In this document: in pieces, positions 1 through 11,009 of the stretch | Numbering within the stretch: position 1 is the stretch's first letter | Layout of the letters: each line of letters starts with the position of its first letter | Assembly: GCA_025201765.1 (NCBI GenBank) | Contig: MU623557.1 | Location: forward strand, 1-40,440 | Reading direction: 5' to 3' | Source of the DNA: Daldinia sp. FL1419 | Lineage: Eukaryota; Ascomycota; Sordariomycetes; Xylariales; Hypoxylaceae | Length of the DNA: 40,440 nt | Notes under the pieces: model-generated | Told to the model about the DNA's origin: nothing | What the model saw: only the letters and a program-made list of their open reading frames with translations | Databases searched by the model: none | Program-made: the position numbers and the translations under genes

Positions 1-2500
1 TATATATAAAATAAAAATAAAATAATAATAAAATAAATAATAATAGGGATAAAATTGATATATTATAATTATTTAAAGAAGAAAATTATTTAAGAGAGAT
101 AGGTAGGAAATCTATCCTTATATAATAATAGATATATAAGTACTTCTTAGGGGTCGTATGTCAGACTGAAGACATAAGTCATACAACCACCAAATTGTTA
201 TTATTTTATCCTTTATTTTATATGTTATAAATTAGTATTATAAGTTATTATTGTTAGTTATTAATATAAAATATTTATTTTTTTTAATAAAGGTAGGTTA
301 TAGGGAGCTTATATTATACTAAATTATTTTATTTATATAATTTATTTATTCTTAAAATTTTTTTAAGGGTATTTTTATTATTTTTATTTAATTACAAATA
401 ATATATAATAAATTTTCAATTATTTTTTAATTTAGATTAATATTTGTAGATTTATTAATAGTTTATTTTATTTTATTTATATTGGAGTAATATAATTGAT
501 AATGTTAAAGGATTAATTTATCTTTTATTTTATTAATTAATTTTAATAATTTTAATAATTTAAAAGATTTAACTATTTCCTTTAATTTTTGGTTATTATT
601 TTTTATATTTATTTTTAATATATGTTCTTATTATTTTGATAATGGTATTATTACTAGTTTTAACTTATTATATTATTAAAAATAAAATCTTTATTTTTGT
701 ATATTTAAGGTTATTAAAATTATTCTATTAATGTTCTATATATATTAATTATTTATTTAATTATTTATTTTATATAAAAACTTCTTAAAAAAAATCTTAA
801 AAGGAAAATTTTTAATAAAAAATATATATTTTAATGTTATTTTAATGGTATTACCATTTTTCCCACAAAATTTATAAATAATTATTCCCATTTATGTAAT
901 TAACACAAATCTTATTTTGATATTTATAATGTATCTTTTATTATTAATATTAATTATTATATTAAGGAAAAAATTATTTAAATTATTTATAATATATATA
1001 TTAATTTTTATATTAAATAATAATTTATATATTTTAAGTAAAAAATAATAATATATTTTATAATTTTTTTTAATTATTATATTTTTTGTTAAAATTATTA
1101 TAAAATTTTATATATTATATATTGGATCAATTTCCAAATATTTTTTATTATATATTATAATTATTAATTTTAATATATTTTTATTAATTTTGGTTATATA
1201 AATGTTATTATTTGAATTTATATATTAATTTAATTTAATAAGTAGTTATAAAGTTTAATTTATTTAGGTTCAATTAATATTTTAAATAATATTTTAATTA
1301 TTAATATTTTTTTTATAATTTTTTTTAAAATGACTATATTTACCACATTTATAATAAAGAGGATTTTTTTTATTATTCCATATAGATTTATTATTAAAAG
1401 TCTTTAACTTTTTAAGAAATTTTTTATTTTATTTTTTTAAATTTTTTTTTATATTATAAATTAAATTGGAATTATAATTTTTTAAATTAATTTTAATTTT
1501 AAATTTATTAATAAAATTATTAATTATTTTTATAATTATATAATTTTTTTGAAAATATATAATTTTATAAATTATTTTAATTTATTCCTTAATTTTTTTT
1601 TTATAATTATTTAAAAATATTATTATTTTTTGTTTTGGGGTAAAAGATATACTAGCCTTTTATATATTGTGTGCAATTTGTTGCTATTTTAAATTATATT
1701 GGATAAAATCTTTTTTATTGTAGTTCATTATAATAAATATTAATTAAAATTTTTATTATTAGATTTTATTTATAAAAATATAAATATAATTTAATAACTT
1801 TAAAATCTTTATACCTTTTTATATATTAATAATTAAATTAAATAGGTTATATTTGCATATTTTTATAATTACTTATATCATCTGCAATTCATTTATTATA
1901 ATTAACTTTATTCTTTTAATATAATTAATTTTTTTAAATAATAATATAAATATTTCCTTATATATTAATTAATTTAATTAACCTTTTAGGTAATTATTTT
2001 TATTTAATAAAAAATCAAATTTCTTTTATTTTAATATAATCTTTATATTAATTAATTTAAAAAATTATCATTTTAATTATAAATCTTTCTTTACCTTCTT
2101 ATTTTTCTTCTTCTTTAAAAATAATGGAATTAAGTTATTAAAAGTTAAGGCCTTATTATTTTTTAATTTTAAATTATTATTTAATAATTTATACCCATTT
2201 TTATTTAATTTATTTAATAAATTTAATAAATTTAATAATAAATTTAATAAATTGGAATTATTATTTATTATGATAAAATTGTTAAAAATAATTTTTTAAA
2301 TTTATTTTTTCTTTTTTAATTTTAATTTTTTCGTTTTTTTAAATTATTTTTCTACTTTTTTTTTGTATGGCATTTTATTGAAAATTTAAAAAAGATTTTT
2401 TTATTTTATAAATGTTATAAATTTAATTATTACTTTATTAACTTTTTTATTTATTAAATAAAATATTAATAATAATTAATTAATTAAATCCAATTATTCT
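1..2500. repeat. RIP-degraded transposon relics, extremely AT-rich
   Basis: Almost the whole stretch is A and T with no long open frame on either strand, in sharp contrast to the mixed-composition DNA after about 4380. This is what fungal repeat-induced point mutation leaves of repeated elements. A recognisable trace is the gag zinc knuckle at 1303-1359 on the minus strand, so at least part of the stretch is a retrotransposon read right to left. If so, gag lies to the right of about 1300 and protease/polymerase would lie to the left, possibly running out of the window. Short islands of more normal composition (for example 140-190) carry nothing I recognise. Confidence 0.75.
1303..1359 (-). 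pseudogene. Retrotransposon gag CCHC zinc-knuckle relic
   Basis: Read on the minus strand, this frame matches the retroelement zinc knuckle C-x2-C-x4-H-x4-C. The second Cys, the Gly-Lys after it and the His are present. The first and last Cys positions are both TAT (Tyr) instead of TGT, and a usual Gly is AGT (Ser). All three changes are single G-to-A steps on the coding strand, as expected from RIP. Lysine-rich codons follow, as in Copia/Gypsy gag proteins. The motif match is seen directly; assignment to a Copia- or Gypsy-type element is inference. Confidence 0.5.
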
Positions 2501-2504
2501 AATT

Positions 2505-2900
2505 TATATATTTTATTTATTACTACCCCGATTTACCTAGAATATATTACAGATATCCGGTCCATCTCTTAATATTTGTTCCAGGTAGGAACTATGTTCC
2601 GGAAAAAACCTACTTACTACCTATCCAAATAAATTATATTATTATAATTTTAATTTTACCTTATATTTTTATTAAAATTTATTTTTCAATAAAAATAATT
2701 AAATTTTAATATAGAAAAATATTTTATACATTATAATGCCAATTATATGAAATAATATGGCAATAATCCAGATGTAAAGTAATAACAAAATCCAAAATAA
2801 TTTCATTATTTTCTTCAATAATTAACAAAAATATTACTATATTATAAAAAGGTTATTCTAGGAAAAGGCCAAGATATATACAATCTATATAAAATATAAA
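2505..2900 (-). mobile_element. LINE-like element 3' end, copy A (RIP-mutated)
   Basis: This copy aligns without large gaps to copy B at a constant offset of 1182 bp, from the Cys-poor C-terminal coding end through a roughly 190-bp 3' untranslated part to an A/T-rich tail at about 2505-2525 (the element reads right to left). Where copy B is GC-rich (3920-4078), copy A differs almost only by G-to-A and C-to-T changes. The conserved core with GGAACATAGTTCC (plus-strand 2586-2605 region) is also found in the intact truncated copy at 38334-38464. Right end not determinable because similarity fades beyond about 2900. Confidence 0.65.
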
Positions 2901-3679
2901 TATATATAAATAACTTTATATCTTTATGAAAAACCATTATTTATTCTTATTTTTATAATCTTTTTTTTAATATTATAATATTATATTAACTTTCCAAAAT
3001 AATTTAAAATAATATTACTAATTTATAACCCTTCCCAATTAACCTTAATCCTCCTTATATATTTTATTTACGCTTTACAATATTATAATATAATACCACT
3101 ATATCTATTACATTCACAATCCAATATTGCCTTAAAAAACCTACTTCACTTTCATATATATATTACATTAAGCAAAAGAAAGCTTACATATCTGTAGGTG
3201 CTCCAATATCTCTCCGGTTTCATCCCGTTACTGACCCTCCTTAAGTGTTCTAATTTATATAATAATTAATATTTATTACTTTCGTAGAAAAATTTCTTAT
3301 TAATTTATTTTATTAATAATAAAATTAAAGATAATATAAATAAATTATTTTCTAGGAAAGTACCAAATATATTGCAAATTAATATTTACAATTTCTTCAT
3401 TTTTCTAAATTTTTTTTCAATTTTAGCCTAATAATTAACCACTTTATTTAAATTATTTTTCATTATATAAAACATATTTCAAAATTTATATATAAAAATT
3501 TCAACAAATTTATTATTATTATTTTATTAAATTACATTAATATTAAAATTTGTTTTAATTTTTTCCATTATTTTTTCATATTATTTAAATTTCAAATATA
3601 ATTTAATTTACTCAATTATAAATCTATTTAATAACTCCTTCTACTCTTCCAAATTATTTTACAAATTAATAATAATTAT
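2901..3679. repeat. AT-rich RIP-decayed spacer or element body
   Basis: This stretch between the two LINE 3' ends is AT-rich with no usable open frame. A short mixed-composition patch at about 3180-3245 may be a less mutated piece of the same or another element, but I cannot identify it. It may be the upstream body of copy A. Confidence 0.5.
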
Positions 3680-4078
3680 TTATTTATTTATTTATTTTAT
3701 TTATTACTATCCCGATTTACCTAGAATATATTATAAATATCCAATCCATCTTTTGGTATTTGTTCCGGATAAGAACCGTGTTCCGGAGAAAACCTACCTG
3801 CTGCCTATCTGAATAAATTATATTGTTATAATTTTGATTTTACCTTATATTCTTATTGGAATTCACCTTTTAATAAAAATAATTAAACCTTAATATAGAA
3901 AAATATTTTATGTGTTACAATGCCCGAGCTTCGTGATGTGGTGTGGCGGCGGCCCGGGTGTGGGGCGACGACGAGGTCCAAGATAGCTTCATTGTTTTCT
4001 TCAATAGACAACAAAAGCGTTGCTGCATCGCAAAGAGGTTGTTCCGGGGGAGGGCCGGGGTGTATGCGGTCTGTAATA
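3680..4078 (-). mobile_element. LINE-like element 3' end, copy B (partly spared from RIP)
   Basis: Second copy of the same family, on the minus strand. A TTTA-rich tail lies at about 3672-3700, then the 3' untranslated part with the TTCCGGATAAGAACC and GTGTTCCGGAGAAAACC segments (3763-3803), then coding sequence. From 3920 to 4078 the DNA is abruptly GC-rich, and relative to copy A nearly every difference is a transition, so this island shows the pre-RIP sequence. The 131-bp insert at 38334 carries the same 3' end with a (TAA)n tail and target duplication. That identifies a non-LTR retrotransposon rather than a long terminal repeat. Confidence 0.7.
3883..4071 (-). pseudogene. C-terminal coding remnant of the LINE-like element
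   Basis: The GC-rich island reads on the minus strand as a continuous 62-codon frame ending in a TAA at 3885-3883, just before the element's 3' untranslated part. It contains an acidic stretch (IEENNEAILDL) followed by a basic Ser/Thr/Arg-rich end (HPGRRHTTSRSSG). In copy A the same frame is destroyed by G-to-A changes. The position before the 3' untranslated region and tail argues that it is the C-terminus of the last LINE reading frame. I do not recognise a named domain in it. The opposite-strand frame from 3920 is taken to be a shadow. Confidence 0.5.
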
Positions 4079-4380
4079 ATAATTATATTTTATTATTTTT
4101 CTAACTATATCATATATATTTATAATTTGTTTAATATCTCTACAATTCTTATATTTTTAAATTTTTTTTTAATTTACATCAATTATTCCAACTTTATTAA
4201 AATCCAATCTTATATTAAATAATATTAAAAATATTACACAATAACCATTATAATTATTAAAATTTTTATTTTTAAATAAAGTACTATTATAAAAAAATTA
4301 TTAAATTATAATACATTATTATATTTAATAAATAAATAAAATTTTTTAAAAATTAAAAAATTTATAAGTTAACCTATTCT
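4079..4380. repeat. AT-rich right flank of the transposon block
   Basis: Composition falls back to nearly pure A/T straight after the GC-rich island and stays so until about 4375, where it switches to ordinary genomic composition. Presumably this is the RIP-mutated upstream body of copy B. No frame or motif is readable. Confidence 0.5.
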
Positions 4381-5545
4381 AAATGGGAACCTAGGCTTAG
4401 CCCTGGTACGTACTCTAATTACATAATAAGCCAGATAGGTGCTATAGAGCTCCTTCCTGCCAACAAATATCAATAAATGATACTGATTTGGGATCTGAAA
4501 TATTAATGGAAATTACTTTGTTTTGGTTCGAATTTAGTCAATGAAATAGAATCATTACTGTAAACCCAATTGTTAATGAACAGTGTACTATGTAAAGCTT
4601 AATAGAGTAGAATCGTGCTAAGATAACCCTTCGCGAGACTTCTAAGCTTGACCCACCACTCCGAAGCTACCCCCTTCTACCCCTACCTCAACCCCTACCT
4701 CAACCCCTCGCTCAGCCCAAGTCCGCATAATAACGATCCGGCCCGGCTACCCCCTCCGCCTCCCCTACAAGCTCTTCCAGCGCAACTGCTAGACTAAACA
4801 ACCTTAGTATACTTCAAAAATATCATAAGCATTTCTACCATGTCGAAGTCCACAGAGAATCCGCGTTGGTGTTCGCAGAAGGCTCGTAAGACAGCTCAAT
4901 TCCACAAACGACCCTATATTCTGACTTACCCAGTAGGCGAGATCTGTAACCCTGTAATCAATGCTTCCCGATGAAATTCTGAGTTAATGATCTTTGGATA
5001 AACTGGTTCTCTGCCATATTGAATGGTATACGCCATTAAACAGTAGTTAAATGCGAATGGAATAAACTTCATATAGAATCATGAAGACGTGTTGTTTTAT
5101 CGTTGATATATCTACCTGAATGGTATAAAGATATATGCTTATCAAATTGATTCTTGTAAGGATTCTCGTAGGATGTGATATTTATAGGTCAGGTGGTAAT
5201 AGGATACGAAAAGTTACCGTGATATAGGGTATACCAAAACAATAAGTGGCTACCAAGTCAAAAGAACATTAGGATAAGGTTTGTGACCGTAAACTAAGCT
5301 TCGTTCTATAGTTGTAATCTATCAAATTACCCCATTCCCCTTTTACGCTTATTTTGCCTGCATAGCACAATCGGACTCAACACCCGAAAAATGACAAATC
5401 AGAGAGAACACAACTAAAAGCAATGCTTTTTTTCGTCTTCATTAAGCAATTTTTATCGTAAAGTTGTACCCACAACTATTATCAACTACAGGTAATGTAA
5501 CCCAGGTAATCTACCCTTAAGACTCGATGCAAGCAGCCGCTGACA
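4381..5545. other. Spacer between transposon block and ndc1
   Basis: The composition is ordinary. A strongly C-rich, G-poor patch at 4650-4800 contains a 12-bp unit ACCCCTACCTCA repeated 2.5 times at 4679-4708. A 44-codon frame at 4840-4974 starts in a good context (TACCATGTC) and contains a basic, Trp/Cys-bearing start (MSKSTENPRWCSQKARKTAQ), but I recognise no family and no introns extend it convincingly. The rest shows no gene signal. The last part before 5546 should hold the ndc1 3' untranslated region. Confidence 0.4.
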
Positions 5546-7592
5546 CTAACGCACTTGCTGCATCTGAGGCTGGGCTTCTGCCGGAGGGGCTGCCGCAGCC
5601 GGTCCCGGTGCTTCTGCTACTTCCACCTTCTCTTTTTTAACCGCAGCTTCCCTTGCCATTCTCATGTCTGCTCGAGTAAGCCTTAAATCGCTGCTGTACT
5701 GCCCGAATGCTATAATGAGTTCGTTTAATCTATCTTTTAACGCGTCCAGAAGTTCGTCTACCTCAGGGCACGCTCGGTCCTGCCTCAGATCCGTCCAGTG
5801 CAACGGTAGTCCATCCCTGAATCTCTCCAGCTTCTTGATCACCGTCGTAAACGTCCGTATGATAGAAGGTACGTCTCTTTGAACGTTACCGTACTGGTCT
5901 TCTGTTAAGCTAGACACTGCTAGCTTCGATAAAGCATACGCAGCATTTATGTATATGCTAGGCTCGCCGTAAGGTCGACCAAGCACGGCAGTTTTCAGCC
6001 GGCGACTGAACAGTTGCTGAAATAATATACCGATGATTGGTGTATTCAAAATTTCGATCGCTATAGAGTGGGCAAAGGAGTTAATGCCTTCTGATGAGAG
6101 TTTGTCCTTTTGACTCTGCGAGAGGAGGTGATCGGTTACCACTAGCGCTTTCTTCTTCGCCTCTGGCAAGTAGGCCTCCGCGGGTGTTTTGCCCGGTGAT
6201 GTTACCGCGTTGGTGACGAGTTTACCTAGAGAGTCCCGTAGACCTCTTGAACTCGGTGCTGGTGCCCAAACATCGTCTGTTTTCGGGGGTTGGACTACTC
6301 GGGGCTGCGGTTGAGGGGGTGTGGTAATGGGCTGCGTAGGAGGCGGAGTCGGTGATTTTCCATAGTCATCGATTCTTTGCTCTAGTAGCTTTATCGTGCT
6401 CAGACATGTAGTATAAATCTGTGACCACACCGAGCCATCCTTGCGATCAATGTCCTCGAATATGCTTCTCCTCCTGATCTCAAAATCCCTCGTGATTAAA
6501 GCCAATTCCCACATGGCAAATGCCTACATCGTCAGTGGTATGCTTGATAGAGGGGTGGAAGAAAAAGCTTACCGATATACGTGGTTTCTTGCTCTTAAGT
6601 CCATTCAAGAGGCTTCCGTTGGGGTCTCTCGACTCGGCGCTAAGTGGTTGGCCATTTTTTAGCGGTGCTTTTCCAAGCTGCAGTTTGAAAATCATATCAC
6701 CAAAACACCACAATGTGGACAATAAGAACCCAGCCCACATTGATCGAGTCAGCATCCAGATACTCCATGGTGCCTTGCTAGGTGGAATATTATACTTGGG
6801 CAGGGTGTAGAATAGTCGGAAAAAAGATATTGTCCAGGTCCAAATGAAGCGTCGGATAAAGTGATAGACCAAGACGTAATTGAACGAAGCAATCGCTACC
6901 GAAAGCCTCGCAGCACTGAAGACGACGCGGGGTACCCATTGGGTAGGTCGTCCCCAACCGCTTGTGTGAGCATTCTCGTCCTCTTCGCTCTTTGGCTTCA
7001 CTATTCCTAGAAGCATCCGGTCGCAGTCAAAATATATGTGCTTAAACCCTTGGACGACCCCCAGAATAACCATATTCGTGGTATAAAAGACTGCTCGTTC
7101 ATTCAATCGCGCGCGATCCCCGCTATAGTGCTGGATCCAGCCAAGGTTTGCACTAGCTGGAATCATCATCAAATATAGTTGGCTGAACAGCCATGCGGAG
7201 AAGGTGAAGGTGATTATCGTCTCTATTGTTGCGAAAGAAGGGGCATGTTGGCAGAAAGCTTCGAAGGACGAATTGTACGTTCGAATGCCGATATGGGAAT
7301 GTGCAATTCGCAATATGATGATGGGAAGGATGCAGCTAAAAATGACTATGGTACGGATAGCCGCCGGCCCAACTGGAAACCATGGCCACACCACTGAGAA
7401 TATGTTAGGTATTGATGCGATACAATGAGAAGATAGGTGTTTATGATACGTACGGTTATCCCAAGATGACAGGAAGAGATTCTCAATATAAGCTAGGCTT
7501 AGTAGAACACCGGCAGTTGAGGCGAATCGTCTCTGAAGGGCGGGTTGAAGAAAGTCTTTGTAAGGCGCTCGGCGCGCAGCTGCGGGAGGCAT
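5546..7592 (-). CDS. ndc1: Nucleoporin Ndc1 (nuclear pore / spindle pole body membrane anchor)
   Basis: Three exons on the minus strand: 7592-7454, 7393-6573 and 6523-5546, giving 645 residues (yeast Ndc1 is about 655). Ndc1 is a polytopic nuclear-envelope protein that anchors nuclear pores and spindle pole bodies. The start RAPYKDFLQPALQRRF and a WPWFPVGPAAIRT loop after the first hydrophobic segment fit the family. About six membrane segments lie in residues 20-300. A soluble C-terminal half follows, with a Pro-rich linker near 375-400 and an Ala/Pro tail. Intron 2 (6524-6572, GTAAGC...GTAG) is required by frame. Intron 1 (7394-7453, GTACGT, branch CTAAC, CAG) is exactly 60 bp and stop-free; removing it restores family-like sequence. 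I chose the ATG at 7592 because further upstream the frame has only non-ATG codons. Divergent from the pep12 gene. Confidence 0.82.
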
Positions 7593-8533
7593 CTTCGCGA
7601 CTGTAAAGAAAAGAATATAGTCGAATTTAGTGCATCGTCCGAGCTTGACAAGTAGAAATGCAACGCGTTGCAAATATCCTTGTGCGAAATCCAAGATCGA
7701 AATAAAGGAATGTTGGTTCTGAGCCAGTGTTGCTCTGGCGGAGAGTTGTTACCTATCGGATAGGTGAATGTAAATAAAAAAAAATTTGGAAAACTTACAG
7801 AGAGCTCCAGCTTTCTTCAATCCACTGAGAATGTCAGAATGTTGTTGCTTTAGGATAAGCTAGGTTACAGTGGATCGGGTACCTGTCCGGCTGCAAACTT
7901 GGAAGGTATCAAAAGCAGTCTTGTTGATTCCTTAGTGGATACCTACCTACCTACCTAAGTACCATATGTACAGTATCTTAAGTACTTACGTACCTAACTT
8001 AGTAATTAGGTACCTAGTTAGTCAAAATCATATTCAGTTTTGCTTTGGCATTTCCCAGTATCGTGTCTTGTGATATAATATTTTTCTCTGGCTTAACGTA
8101 ATATCAATGATATTTACCAAGACCTAAAACAATGCCAATTCAAGAGATTCTTACCTTTGTGTTAGTTTAGAATCAGTTTACAGGAAGGAGTAACTATGTT
8201 GATTTGACTTCAAAGAATATATGTACCTTGAAGGTACATGAGATGGGTTGGTATGCACGGAGTACACTAGTGCTAACTGACGTAAGCAGACGCATGTGCA
8301 ACTCCAATCTTGAATCCCCAATTCGGTTGCCTTAGCCGTAACTTGAACTTGTACCTGCGCAATCCGCAATCTGTCGCAGGTGACCGACATCAACCCTTCT
8401 CACCTTATTCATGCCATAAACCAAGGCAACATCTAAATATCTAATCCTTCTTCAAGAACCAATCTTTCTTTAATTCGTCAAGTCTTCTTTTATCCTGCCT
8501 TGCCGTTTTCTTCAACCCAAAAATCGTCCAACC
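7593..8533. promoter_or_regulatory. Divergent promoter region of ndc1 and pep12
   Basis: These 941 bp separate two divergent start codons and hold no convincing frame. A cluster of ACCT/AGGT and palindromic TACGTA or TACCTA motifs lies at 7939-8021. The last 80 bp before the pep12 ATG are pyrimidine-rich, typical of a fungal 5' leader. Regulation is inference from position only. Confidence 0.4.
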
Positions 8534-9436
8534 ATGTCTTTCGATCAATTATCGTCAATAGAATCCGGCAGCGGGGCTGGGCGTCGCCAGAATAATGGCG
8601 CCTACTCGGATGACCCGGAGTTTTCTCGACTATCGCAAGGTCTAATGAACAAGCTATTTCATCTGCAGGGCAGTATCTCGAAGCTTAAGTCGGATATCGG
8701 TCTCCTTGGTACTCGACGAGACAACCCCCGACTGCGTGAGCGGGTCCACGTTATAATTGAAGAGTCTACGGAGCAGTTCAAGGACGTCGGTGAGGGTATC
8801 AAGAAGATTCAGACATGGGAGGAGCCTACGGTAAGTTTTCAAACGATGCGCTTGGCTTTAGCTTTGTCTATTTAATGTGGCGCATATCTAACTTTGCTTG
8901 CCTTATAGCCTACCCAGAAGTACTCTCAACAGAAGCTGTCGCGCGAATTTAAGGCCGCCCTTAGCGAGTTCCAAACCCTTCAGCGTACCGCCCTCGAGAA
9001 ACAACGAGCCTCTGTTAGCGCAGCTAAAGCAGCACTCGACCACGACCCATCTGGCGAAGGCGCTCCATCTGATGCTGCCGGTGAGCAACTACAGATTCAA
9101 CAGCAGGAGCAAGTCCATCTGGCTCCTCAGGATGAGGTTGATTTTCAGGAGGCCCTGATTACCGAGCGAGAGGAGGAGATCCGCCAAATAGAGGAGGGTG
9201 TTGGTGACCTCAACGTGCTTTTCCAACAAGTAGCGCAGATTGTTAGTGAGCAGGGCGAGGTGCTAGAGACGATCGAGAGTAATGCCGTTAACGTTCGCGA
9301 CGATACCCGCGGTGCCGATTATGAGTTGAGGAGTGCTGCGAGGTATCAGAAGAACGCTCGGAGCAAGGCATGCTGTTTACTACTCATTCTAGCAGTCATC
9401 ATGGCTATCGTTCTCTTGGCTGTATTCTTGGGATGA
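8534..9436 (+). CDS. pep12: Endosomal/vacuolar Qa-SNARE, syntaxin Pep12 type
   Basis: Two exons, 8534-8830 and 8909-9436, split by a 78-bp intron (GTAAGT...TTATAG), encode 274 residues. The layout is that of a syntaxin. An N-terminal helical Habc-like region occupies about residues 30-130 (FSRLSQGLMNKLFHLQGSIS). A Gln/Ala-rich linker follows, then a SNARE helix from about 180 to 250 (REEEIRQIEEGVGDLNVLFQQVAQIV). The single C-terminal membrane anchor is a Leu/Ile/Val-rich stretch of about 20 residues ending at the last codon. Pep12 drives fusion of Golgi-derived and endocytic carriers with late endosomes. The short N-terminus and the helix sequence favour Pep12/syntaxin-7 over plasma-membrane Sso1. 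The start sits in a good context (CAACCATGTC). It is convergent with cox18. Confidence 0.83.
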
Positions 9437-9851
9437 ATCATGTTTTTTTTTCCCCCGTTTGATGGCGTATGAGCGACAACTTGGGTTTTTTGGAGTTGGT
9501 GTCGTCAAATTCGAGCTTCTTGTTACTTAGGTGTATTTGGATTGTGTTGGCGACGGTTAATCAGAAATGACCATTCCTTGAGGAAACTCAGAGATATCTG
9601 GTCCTTCTTTTGCGTTTTATGGGCTGCGAGTAGTTATATCTCCAGGCAGCTGGCTCTGGTATGGTATATGTAACTGGTTACATTTCGGTTTTCAACATAT
9701 GCGCTCTCAAGCCACGACATTATTCAGATGGCTGTAGATAATTACCAATATAGTACTAGCAAATTGCGTGAATCTGCGGCCTTCCCGGTTGAGGTTGTGA
9801 AGTCAGAAAAAAAATTCATTCTGAACTAATGAATTCAACTTTAGCACCTGG
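9437..9851. other. Convergent 3' region between pep12 and cox18
   Basis: A 415-bp spacer where two convergent transcripts end. It contains T-runs just after the pep12 stop (9443-9455) and an A-run at 9807-9815. No gene is visible. Confidence 0.4.
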
Positions 9852-11009
9852 TTAATTCGTGGGTTTTGGTTTCTCGGTTCGTTTCGGTCGGATGATATCT
9901 GCCTCAACGCCTGTACATCTTTGGACAGCATTTGATTCGATGGGCATGAGCTTCGACAAAAGTGCGCTCGTAGCTGTATGTGTGGCGCTTGTCGTTAGCC
10001 AATATAGGTGAAGTGCTGTGGGAAGATCTGCGGTCATAGGTCCTACGAGAGCGCTTAGGACGAGGAGCACTCGACGGAGTCTCCGCTGTCTTGTCATCGC
10101 TGGGGTCTCAATTAAAAATTTATCGGCAGGGGGGAGTCCGGCTAACTGTCGCAGCCCTGCTTGAGATTTCGGGAGCATATTCCAGACTAGTAAACTAGAC
10201 AGCGCGAAGGGTAAAATATGTAATGGATCGGGAGCGGTCAGGTCGGGAAACCACAAGCAGCCTTCCAACGTGATGCTCGGATCTAGCAGGTCCTTAACAT
10301 GTTCGGCCGTGGTGACGGTAGTGCTTGGGTCTACCACAGAAGCACTACTAGTAGCTGTGGTTGTGGTATCTACCGAAGACGTAGCAATTTCTGAGTCGGT
10401 TTGAGTGCTTGAAGTATCTTCAGCTTTGCCCAGGAACAACTGCCCAATAAGCCCCCTTGGACCACCGCAGATGCGCCTGACGCTCTCAATCCCAATAAGC
10501 CAAAAGGGTATTCCCAAGACACTGCAATACAGCTTCCATTCTTGTAAACCGACTGAGCCATATATCCTCGATCTTGCCCTCTTATGCCTTGCTACTAACT
10601 CCTTATGTTCCCGCAATACTGGAATCCCTTCCTGTTTAATATCCCGTGAGATGCGCGCAGTCCATCCCATAAGGACCGGGGTAAATCGAGTCCGACGCTG
10701 GCTGATCCAATGTACGTAGGCTTTGAAAGGCAATCTAAAAGCAAGACTGACTCCGAGGGCCACGAGAGGAATCGTCAGAAACCATGGTGTATGTGTAAGA
10801 TTATGAATGGCGAGCATAGTATTTTGAGTCGTTTCCAGGACAGCAGCAGCTGCCGGTGCAAAATGAAACGACCGTATACTAGGTAGATGTCCAAAGCGAT
10901 GAGGTAAGACTCGATTAGAGTATGCAAGATGGAGTTGAGTTCCGGTCCTCGACAGCAGACTCGAAGGTCTAGTTGCCTGGATAATACGAGAGTAGCTGAT
11001 CGCCTTCAT
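9852..11009 (-). CDS. cox18: Mitochondrial inner-membrane insertase Cox18 (Oxa1/YidC family)
   Basis: A single exon of 385 residues. Cox18 inserts the C-terminal tail of cytochrome c oxidase subunit 2 across the inner membrane. The first 50 residues are rich in Arg, Ser and hydrophobic residues without acidic ones, as in a mitochondrial presequence. Hydrophobic segments follow at about 70-90, 160-180, 265-290 and 320-350. Between the first two lies a basic matrix loop (SQRRTRFTPVLMGWTARISRD, then KHRARS-like positively charged residues), the hallmark of the YidC/Oxa1 fold. A Ser/Thr-rich insertion (about 205-240) lies in the loop before LWFPDLTAPDPLHILPFA, a strongly family-typical stretch. 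The length and lack of a long C-terminal coiled coil favour Cox18 over Oxa1. Divergent from alg11. Confidence 0.82.
   Translation of the reverse strand: MKAISYSRIIQATRPSSLLSRTGTQLHLAYSNRVLPHRFGHLPSIRSFHFAPAAAAVLETTQNTMLAIHNLTHTPWFLTIPLVALGVSLAFRLPFKAYVHWISQRRTRFTPVLMGWTARISRDIKQEGIPVLREHKELVARHKRARSRIYGSVGLQEWKLYCSVLGIPFWLIGIESVRRICGGPRGLIGQLFLGKAEDTSSTQTDSEIATSSVDTTTTATSSASVVDPSTTVTTAEHVKDLLDPSITLEGCLWFPDLTAPDPLHILPFALSSLLVWNMLPKSQAGLRQLAGLPPADKFLIETPAMTRQRRLRRVLLVLSALVGPMTADLPTALHLYWLTTSATHTATSALLSKLMPIESNAVQRCTGVEADIIRPKRTEKPKPTN

Noticed and set aside
2517..3924. Interpretation of the two 226-bp repeats as long terminal repeats of one element
   Set aside because: Similarity continues past the repeat into coding sequence, both ends carry TAA/TAAA-rich tails, and the third copy has a 13-bp duplication with (TAA)n. 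This fits a LINE, not an LTR element.
3920..4222. 100-codon plus-strand frame over the GC-rich island
   Set aside because: The island is homologous to copy A and fits a minus-strand LINE C-terminus with a stop and 3' untranslated region. The second half of the plus frame is AT-rich decay.
7593..7694. Upstream extension of Ndc1 by 34 codons
   Set aside because: It begins with TTG rather than ATG, and the family similarity begins at the ATG at 7592.
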